Shown here one piece after another: positions 1 to 4,992 of a DNA stretch of 20,773 nt (its first letter is position 1; each line of letters begins with the position of its first letter). The DNA lies in the IMG/VR virus record IMGVR_UViG_3300049846_000379, positions 1 through 20,773 of that record. One strand, given 5' to 3'. This DNA comes from a virus. A program made the translations under genes and the position numbers. The notes below the pieces were generated by a model that made no database searches, was not told the DNA's origin, and saw nothing but the letters and a program-made list of their open reading frames with translations.

Positions 1-62
1 TCCACGGCGTCGATGCAGCGATCACCCACTGGCGCCACATCCAGCCACAGGAGGCAGCATGA
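1..62 (+). CDS. C-terminal end of an upstream gene (partial)
   Basis: An open frame runs in from the left edge (reading from base 3) and stops at the TGA at 60-62. The visible tail reads HGVDAAITHWRHIQPQEAA. The stop overlaps the queC ATG as ATGA, so it is probably the previous gene of the same operon. The pattern VDaaIthW followed by a short tail resembles the extreme C-terminus of phage DNA methyltransferases, which often end in a 'yVDviirRW' helix. This is only a faint resemblance over about 19 residues. It would suit a neighbourhood concerned with DNA modification, but no catalytic motif is visible and the product should be treated as unknown. Confidence 0.45.
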   Translation, partial: HGVDAAITHWRHIQPQEAA

Positions 63-718
63 CCGTCCACCTCGCCCTGTCCGGGGGAATGGACTCCACC
101 GGGCTCGCGACCATGTACGTGAACGAGGGCTACGACGTGATCGCGTACGGCTTCGACTACGGGCAGCGCCACGCCCGGGAACTGGCGTCCGCGCAGGAGG
201 TCGCTGACCGCCTCGACATCCCGTTCTGGCGGCTCCCCCTCACCGGCATCCTCGGCGGGTCCGCGCTGCTCGGGGAGACGGACGTGCCCGACGGGCACTA
301 CGCGGAGGACTCGATGACGGCCACCGTCGTCAACGGGCGCAACCTGCTGTTCGTGTCCGCGCTCGTCGCCAAGGCCAGCGCGGGCGACACGGTGGCGCTG
401 GCGGTGCATGGCGGGGACCACTTCATCTACCCCGACTGCCGCCCCACGTTCGTCAACCCGCTCGCCCAAGCGATCTTCAACGCCTACGGCATCTACCTGG
501 CCGCGCCGTTCATCACCGGCGACAAGGCCGACATCATCCGGCAGGTGCCCGACGCCCCCTACGAGGTGTCGTGGTCGTGCTACAAGGGCGGCGAGGTGCA
601 CTGCGGTCGCTGCGGGACGTGCGTGGAGCGCGCCGAGGCGTTCGCGCTCGCGGACGTGGCCGACCCGACCGTGTACGCCGACGCCGAGTTCTGGCGGCAG
701 GCGGTGGCGTCGCGATGA
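59..718 (+). CDS. queC: 7-cyano-7-deazaguanine (preQ0) synthase QueC
   Basis: QueC converts 7-carboxy-7-deazaguanine to preQ0 using ATP and ammonia, the last step of the preQ0 pathway. The 219-residue protein has the normal family length. The N-terminal PP-loop SGGMDST is at residues 8-14, VNGRN at 91-95, and YPDCRP at 124-129. The zinc site is formed by Cys174, Cys182, Cys185 and Cys188 (SCYKGGEVHCGRCGTC), exactly the QueC spacing. The ATG has an AGGAGG four bases upstream (49-54). It overlaps the preceding stop and its own stop overlaps queD (ATGA at 715-718), so translation is probably coupled. With queD, queE and folE it gives a full GTP-to-preQ0 route. In a phage this normally serves DNA guanine replacement rather than tRNA queuosine. 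A DpdA-type transglycosylase would be needed and lies outside the window. Confidence 0.96.
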   Translation: MTVHLALSGGMDSTGLATMYVNEGYDVIAYGFDYGQRHARELASAQEVADRLDIPFWRLPLTGILGGSALLGETDVPDGHYAEDSMTATVVNGRNLLFVSALVAKASAGDTVALAVHGGDHFIYPDCRPTFVNPLAQAIFNAYGIYLAAPFITGDKADIIRQVPDAPYEVSWSCYKGGEVHCGRCGTCVERAEAFALADVADPTVYADAEFWRQAVASR

Positions 719-1083
719 GGTGGCAGATCAGCAAGCAGTTCGCGTTCTCCGCGAGCCACCAACTCTCGGGCCTGCACCCGGACCACCCGTGCGGTCGCCT
801 CCACGGGCACAACTACGTGGTCGAGGTGCGGCTGAGCGCCGACACCCTCGACACCACCGGGTTCGTCCTCGACTACGGGGCGCTGGCCCCGTTCAGCGAG
901 TGGATCGACCGGACCCTTGACCACCGGCACCTCAACGACGTGTTCAACGTGCAGCCGAGCGCGGAGAACCTGGCGTGGCTGCTCGCGGGGCAGGTCGAGG
1001 CGCTGATCCCGGCGCGGCCCGGCGTGCAGGTCGCGGTCGGGGTGTCGGAGACGCCGAAGACGTGGGCGTGGTGGACGCCGTGA
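715..1083 (+). CDS. queD: 6-carboxy-5,6,7,8-tetrahydropterin synthase QueD
   Basis: QueD turns 7,8-dihydroneopterin triphosphate into 6-carboxytetrahydropterin, the second step to preQ0. The start is the ATG at 715 overlapping the queC stop. The frame stays open further upstream, but that would run deep into queC. The 122-residue protein shows the full signature. Zinc-binding His are in FSASH (His15) and LHGH (His30, His32), with catalytic Cys26 in the CGRLHGH context. VLDYGAL is at 51-57, the catalytic DHRHLND loop at 69-75, PSAENLA at 81-87, and the substrate-binding Glu112 in SETPKTWA near the C-terminus. The Cys26 plus HGH arrangement matches QueD-type members of the 6-pyruvoyltetrahydropterin synthase superfamily. 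The stop overlaps the next start as GTGA. Confidence 0.95.
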   Translation: MRWQISKQFAFSASHQLSGLHPDHPCGRLHGHNYVVEVRLSADTLDTTGFVLDYGALAPFSEWIDRTLDHRHLNDVFNVQPSAENLAWLLAGQVEALIPARPGVQVAVGVSETPKTWAWWTP

Positions 1084-1238
1084 GGGACGTGGCCGTTGCC
1101 GCGCTCACAGGCGGCGTTGTGGGGGCCGTGTTCGCCGTGGTGCGGCTGGACCCCCCAGCGCCCGCGACGTGGGCTGGGCTGGCCGGTATCGCGGGCATCG
1201 TGGCGGGCTGGATGGCGGTGTCCAAGTGGGTCGGCTGA
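1080..1238 (+). CDS. XapX-type (DUF1427) small membrane protein
   Basis: This is a 52-residue protein starting at the GTG (1080) that overlaps the queD stop. In-frame GTG codons at 1068 and 1071 are alternatives, and no clear ribosome binding site separates them. It has two hydrophobic segments (about residues 5-21 and 32-47) joined by RLDPPAPATWAG, with GG/GxxxG-like glycines in both. That arrangement (small-residue helix, arginine, PxPAP, glycine-rich helix) is the hallmark of the XapX domain family, whose function is unknown. The protein should sit in the cytoplasmic membrane. Its 3' end overlaps the queE start, so it lies inside an otherwise purely enzymatic preQ0 operon with coupled translation on both sides. 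A role in moving or retaining a pathway intermediate is only a guess. The reading frame and family resemblance are clear; the exact start is less so. Confidence 0.8.
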   Translation: MRDVAVAALTGGVVGAVFAVVRLDPPAPATWAGLAGIAGIVAGWMAVSKWVG

Positions 1239-1927
1239 TCCCGGTGTCGGAGTGCTTCGGGCCGGTGTGGCAGGGCGAGGGCCCGCACGTGGGGCGGCGC
1301 TGCTCGTTCCTGCGGCTGGGCCTGTGCAACCTGCACTGCGAGTGGTGCGACACCCCGTACACGTGGGACAACGACCGCTACGACGTGTCCGCGGAGTGCC
1401 CCGACCGGGACACCGACTGGATCGTGGAACAGGTGTCCGGCCACAACACCGACGTGCTGGTGCTCTCCGGTGGGGAGCCCCTGATCCACGGGTGGAACGT
1501 GACCCTGCTCGACGCCCTGGACCGGCTGCCCCACGCCGTGCATGTGGAGACGAACGGGACACTGCTGCCCCCGCCGGGCCTGGACGCCCGCGTGGCGCAC
1601 TGGTCGGTGTCCCCGAAGATCGCCCAGATGGCGGATCCGGAGAAGCGCCGCATCCGGCCCGACGTGCTGAACACCTTTGCGCGCCGCGAGCATGCGATCC
1701 TGAAAGTGGTCGCCCGCCACCTGGACGACCTCATCATGCTCGCGACCTACCTGGACAGCGGCGACTGGGGCGACTGGGCTGGCCGCGTGTGGATCATGCC
1801 CGAGGGTGTGACCCCGGACGAGGTGCTGGGCACTGCGCTGGACATCGCCGACGACGTGGCCGCGTTCGGCTGGAACCTGACCTTGCGCCAGCACACCCTC
1901 CTGTACGGAACGGAGCGTGCCCGATGA
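1226..1927 (+). CDS. queE: 7-carboxy-7-deazaguanine synthase QueE (radical SAM)
   Basis: QueE is a radical S-adenosylmethionine enzyme that contracts the ring of 6-carboxytetrahydropterin to 7-carboxy-7-deazaguanine. From the GTG at 1226 the protein is 233 residues. It begins with the typical strand and ECFGPVWQGEG motif (residues 9-19), followed by the iron-sulfur cluster motif CNLHCEWC (Cys34, Cys38, Cys41; CX3CX2C). The SAM motif SGGEP is at 81-85, ETNGT at 108-112, SPK at 129-131, and RQHTLLYG lies near the C-terminus. An ATG at 1169 gives a longer frame, but those extra residues are arginine/glycine-rich and overlap the XapX gene, so GTG 1226 (or GTG 1244) is preferred. The ribosome binding site is weak, which suits coupling to the upstream gene. 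The stop overlaps folE as ATGA. Confidence 0.93.
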   Translation: MGRLIPVSECFGPVWQGEGPHVGRRCSFLRLGLCNLHCEWCDTPYTWDNDRYDVSAECPDRDTDWIVEQVSGHNTDVLVLSGGEPLIHGWNVTLLDALDRLPHAVHVETNGTLLPPPGLDARVAHWSVSPKIAQMADPEKRRIRPDVLNTFARREHAILKVVARHLDDLIMLATYLDSGDWGDWAGRVWIMPEGVTPDEVLGTALDIADDVAAFGWNLTLRQHTLLYGTERAR

Positions 1928-2532
1928 CCTGGCCCGGCGACCACACCCGCGACCTCCACGACGACGCAGTGCGGTTCACCGCCCTGGCCGGGATCCGCGC
2001 CATGCTGCGCCTCGCCGGGGAGAACCCCGACCGGCCCGGCCTGCGCGACACCCCGGAGCGGGTCGTGAAGGCGTGGATGGAGATGACCGACCGCCCCGGC
2101 GACCCGGCGGCGCTGCTGGCGACGATGTTCGATGACGCGGGCCCCTCCGACGAGATGATCGTCGTCGGGCCCATCCCGTTCACGTCGCTGTGCGAGCACC
2201 ACCTGCTCCCGTTCGAGGGGCACGCCTGGGTGGGGTATATCCCGAACAGCCACGGCGTCGTCGGCCTGTCGAAGATCCCCCGATTGGTGCATCACTACGC
2301 CCGCCGCCCGCAGGTGCAGGAGCGGCTGACCAGGCAGATCACCGACGCGATGGACGAGCACGTGAAGCCACTGGGCAGCGCGTGCGTGATCCGTGCCGTG
2401 CATTCGTGTGCCACCATGCGTGGTGTACGAACGGAGGCACCGATGACTACGAGCAGCCTAACCGGAGTGTTCTTCGACAACCCGACCGCTCGTGCTGAGT
2501 TCTTGGAGTTCAGCCGTGGCAACCACTCGTAA
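1924..2532 (+). CDS. folE: GTP cyclohydrolase I FolE
   Basis: FolE opens GTP to dihydroneopterin triphosphate, the entry step for preQ0 (and for folate). The 202-residue length is normal. Zinc ligands are Cys90 and His93 in SLCEHHLLPF and Cys162 in HSCATMRGV. The family block GLSKIPRLV is at 114-122, RPQVQERLTRQI at 128-139, and the substrate-binding RGV at 166-168. The start ATG overlaps the queE stop. A much longer open frame upstream is a shadow of queE and queD. Carrying its own FolE would let the phage divert host GTP into the deazaguanine pathway. The last 17 bases overlap the next gene, which has its own ribosome binding site inside folE. Confidence 0.95.
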   Translation: MTWPGDHTRDLHDDAVRFTALAGIRAMLRLAGENPDRPGLRDTPERVVKAWMEMTDRPGDPAALLATMFDDAGPSDEMIVVGPIPFTSLCEHHLLPFEGHAWVGYIPNSHGVVGLSKIPRLVHHYARRPQVQERLTRQITDAMDEHVKPLGSACVIRAVHSCATMRGVRTEAPMTTSSLTGVFFDNPTARAEFLEFSRGNHS

Positions 2533-3007
2533 GGGAGAGACGCGGAACCAGAGCGCGGCCCTGGCGCTGCGGCTGGCGGGAGCGTCCTACGACGACATCG
2601 CCAGCGCGCTTGCCTACGAGGATTCCACCTCGGCTCGGGTCGCGGTGGAACAGGCACTCGCCCGGCGCGCAGACGAGGCTGACCCCAAGGAGAAGGCCCG
2701 GCTGCGGGCGCTCAACGCTGGCCGCATCGAACGGCTGCTCCAAGGGGTGTGGGGCCGTGCCACCGACCGCAACGACCCCGAGCACCTGAAAGCGGTGCAG
2801 GTCGCCGCCGCCCTCATCGACCGGCACACCCGCCTGTACGGTCTGGACGCACCCACGCAGGTCGCGATCAGCAACCCCACCCAGACCGAGATCGACCAGT
2901 GGGTCAGCCACATCCTGTCCAAGCAGACCGCAGCCATCACCGTCGAGGAGGACGACGTGGTTGTGCTCGGAGAGGTGGTGCGCGATGACGACGATGCCGT
3001 TGCCTGA
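2516..3007 (+). CDS. helix-turn-helix protein, probable terminase small subunit
   Basis: This 163-residue protein starts at GTG 2516, which has GGAG at 2505-2508 seven bases upstream. An ATG at 2492 lies further inside folE without a better site. Residues 12-49 (LRLAGASYDDIASALAY, then a second helix) form a helix-turn-helix typical of small terminase DNA-binding domains. The segment RIERLLQGVW...LIDRHTRLYGLDAP (about 70-113) is a helical pattern seen in actinophage proteins encoded just before the large terminase. The C-terminus is acidic (EEDDVVV, DDDD). A small terminase recognises the phage DNA end and docks with the motor. The position just upstream of terL supports this role. It could instead be a DNA-binding regulator. 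Confidence 0.65.
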   Translation: MATTRKGETRNQSAALALRLAGASYDDIASALAYEDSTSARVAVEQALARRADEADPKEKARLRALNAGRIERLLQGVWGRATDRNDPEHLKAVQVAAALIDRHTRLYGLDAPTQVAISNPTQTEIDQWVSHILSKQTAAITVEEDDVVVLGEVVRDDDDAVA

Positions 3008-3323
3008 CCCGGGCATCGACAACCTCGACGCGTGGATCACGGAGCAGACCGGCGAGGTTGCTGAGTCGCAGAAGAACTGGCAGCGAGCACTGGTCGCTTC
3101 CCGCGCGGAGGCGGTCGGTAACGCCGACACGACCAGGCGCTTGCACATCGAGGTGAGCAACGACCTCGCCCGGCTGCTCAGCGAGGCCGCAGCGGATCGG
3201 GGCCTGCCCCGCATCACCTACATGCGGGCGCTGCTTGCCTACGCGCTGGCCTGCGACACGGGGCGCGACCCTGCGGACCTGTACGCCATGATGCCGCCGA
3301 TAGCGCCGTGGGTGAAGCGGTGA
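2985..3323 (+). CDS. possible ribbon-helix-helix protein between terS and terL
   Basis: This 112-residue protein starts at ATG 2985, with GGAGAGG at 2969-2975 nine bases upstream, and overlaps the end of the preceding gene. Residues 52-90 (RLHIEVSNDLARLLSEAAADR, then TYMRALLAYAL) look like a short beta strand followed by two helices, the layout of ribbon-helix-helix DNA-binding proteins. The N-terminal half is polar and probably helical. The resemblance is structural, not a confident family match. Its place between the probable small and large terminase subunits suggests a part in packaging or in regulating this gene block. No enzymatic motif is visible. Confidence 0.7.
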   Translation: MTTMPLPDPGIDNLDAWITEQTGEVAESQKNWQRALVASRAEAVGNADTTRRLHIEVSNDLARLLSEAAADRGLPRITYMRALLAYALACDTGRDPADLYAMMPPIAPWVKR

Positions 3324-4681
3324 CGGTCAACGACGACGCCTACCTCACGTGGACGCCAGCCGCGCAGGAGCGCGCGTTGCAGCGTCTCCGAGAGGCGCAG
3401 AACGAGCGGTGGCGGCCCTTCTACTGCAAGAACCGCGAGTGCGACGGCAAGCCCCACGACGACTGGGTGTGGAACCACGCCCGCAAGGATCAGCGGCCCC
3501 CGACCGACCCCGACTGGATGGTGTGGCTGCTGATGTCGGGGCGCGGCGCGGGCAAGACCCGCTCCGGCGCCGAGTACGTGCACCGGCTCACCGAGAAGTT
3601 CCCCCGCATCGCGCTGGTCGCCGCGACAGGCCCTGACCTGCGCGACACGATGGTGGAGGGCGAGTCCGGCATCGTCACGATCAGCCCGCCCGGGAAGCGC
3701 CCCCTGTGGGAGCCGTCGAAGAAGCGCCTGACGTGGCCCAACGGCTGCGTCGCCAGCGGGTTCTCCGCTGAGGAGCCCGACCGCCTCCGAGGCCCCGAGC
3801 ACTACGCGGCGTGGCTGGACGAGCCCGCGTTCTACCCGCTCATCCAGGACGTGTGGGACAACCTGCTGTTCGGCCTGCGCCTCGGCCAGCAGCCCCGCGT
3901 CATCTGCACCACCACCCCGAAGCCGAAGCCCTGGTTGAAGGAACTCATCAAGGACGCCCGCACCCGCCTCTCGCGCGTCTCGACGTACGCGAACTTGGAG
4001 AACCTGTCCCCGGTGTTCGCGGAGCGGGTCATCACCAAGTACGAGGGCACCCGCCTTGGTCGCCAGGAACTCCACGCTGAACTGCTGGAAGATGTTGAGG
4101 GCGCCCTGTGGACGTACGCGATGATCGAGGACGACCGGGTGGCGGACCACCCGACGCTTGACCGGGTGCTCGTCTCCATCGACCCCGCCGGGTCCAGCAA
4201 GGACAGCGCCGACGAGACGGGCATCGTCGTGGCCGGGAAGTCGGGCAAGGACTACTACGTCCTCGCGGACCGCTCCGGGCACTACTCCCCGAACGGGTGG
4301 GCCAGCGCCGCGATGACCGCCGTGGAGATGTACGACGCGGACGCCATCGTCGCGGAGACGAACTTCGGCGGCGACATGGTGGAGAACACCCTGCGCAACG
4401 CCGGGTACACGGGCCGCGTGTTGAAGATCCACGCGAAGAAGGGCAAGCGGCTGCGCGCCGAGCCCATCGTTGGCCTGTACGAGCAGCACCACGTCCACCA
4501 CGTCGGGCAGTTCGTGGAACTGGAAACCGAACTCACCGAGTGGGTGCCCGACGAGGGCGACTCACCGAACCGTCTCGACGCGATGGTGTACGCCCTGGCG
4601 GAACTGTCCAAGGGTGTCCGGCCCGCCAGCATCGGCAACCCCGCCGGGCTGCGCCTTGTCCGAGGGGATCTGACCGCATGA
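3320..4681 (+). CDS. terL: terminase large subunit (ATPase and nuclease)
   Basis: This is the DNA-packaging motor and headful/site nuclease, acting at the portal of the empty prohead. From GTG 3320 (GTGA overlap with the previous stop) it is 453 residues; GTG 3308 is an alternative start. Walker A is SGRGAGKT (73-80), Walker B is AAWLDEPAF (Asp167, Glu168), and the coupling motif is TTTP (197-200). The RNase H-like nuclease residues are Asp288 (VSIDPAGSS), Glu346 (IVAETNF) and Asp420 (NRLDAMVYAL). The DRLRGPEH element before Walker B is typical of the terminase_6 / gene transfer agent type. An N-terminal element with Cys36, Cys41, His46 and His53 could bind zinc. The stop overlaps the next ATG. 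Confidence 0.95.
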   Translation: MTVNDDAYLTWTPAAQERALQRLREAQNERWRPFYCKNRECDGKPHDDWVWNHARKDQRPPTDPDWMVWLLMSGRGAGKTRSGAEYVHRLTEKFPRIALVAATGPDLRDTMVEGESGIVTISPPGKRPLWEPSKKRLTWPNGCVASGFSAEEPDRLRGPEHYAAWLDEPAFYPLIQDVWDNLLFGLRLGQQPRVICTTTPKPKPWLKELIKDARTRLSRVSTYANLENLSPVFAERVITKYEGTRLGRQELHAELLEDVEGALWTYAMIEDDRVADHPTLDRVLVSIDPAGSSKDSADETGIVVAGKSGKDYYVLADRSGHYSPNGWASAAMTAVEMYDADAIVAETNFGGDMVENTLRNAGYTGRVLKIHAKKGKRLRAEPIVGLYEQHHVHHVGQFVELETELTEWVPDEGDSPNRLDAMVYALAELSKGVRPASIGNPAGLRLVRGDLTA

Positions 4682-4989
4682 CCGACGACCCGCTTGTCCT
4701 CGTCGCCGCCGTCGTGGTGGGCATCGTCGGGGTCGCCCGCCTGGTGCGCCTCGCCGTCGATGACGACTTCCCGCCCGTGGTGTGGCTGCGCGTCCGGTAC
4801 ATCACGTGGGCGAAGGGGGGGTGGGAGACGCTGCCGACTTGCGCGTTCTGCATGGCGCCGTGGATCACCCTCGTTGCCCTAGCCTGGGCGGTAGCCAGCG
4901 ATCTTCACTGGACGTGGTGGGCCTTCTTCGGGTGGCTCGCCGCTTCGTATGCCTCGTCCATGATCGTCGTCCGAGACACCCCGGAGTAG
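4678..4989 (+). CDS. small membrane protein with CxxC, DUF1360-like
   Basis: This 103-residue protein starts at the ATG overlapping the terL stop, with GAGGGG about ten bases upstream. It has an N-terminal hydrophobic helix (about 6-26) and a second hydrophobic region (61-97), with a cytoplasmic-looking loop between them. The pair Cys55/Cys58 in TCAFCMAPWI is the most conserved-looking part and resembles the 'CpfClspW' motif of DUF1360-type membrane proteins, which occur in many phages and bacteria without a known role. It lies between the terminase and portal genes. A membrane role in assembly or in host defence is possible, but nothing in the sequence decides it. Confidence 0.75.
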   Translation: MTDDPLVLVAAVVVGIVGVARLVRLAVDDDFPPVVWLRVRYITWAKGGWETLPTCAFCMAPWITLVALAWAVASDLHWTWWAFFGWLAASYASSMIVVRDTPE

Positions 4990-4992
4990 CAG

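Noticed and set aside
1096-1923. Upstream extension of the folE frame
   Set aside because: It runs through queE in another frame and is Arg/Pro/Gly-rich. The GTP cyclohydrolase starts cleanly at the ATG overlapping the queE stop.
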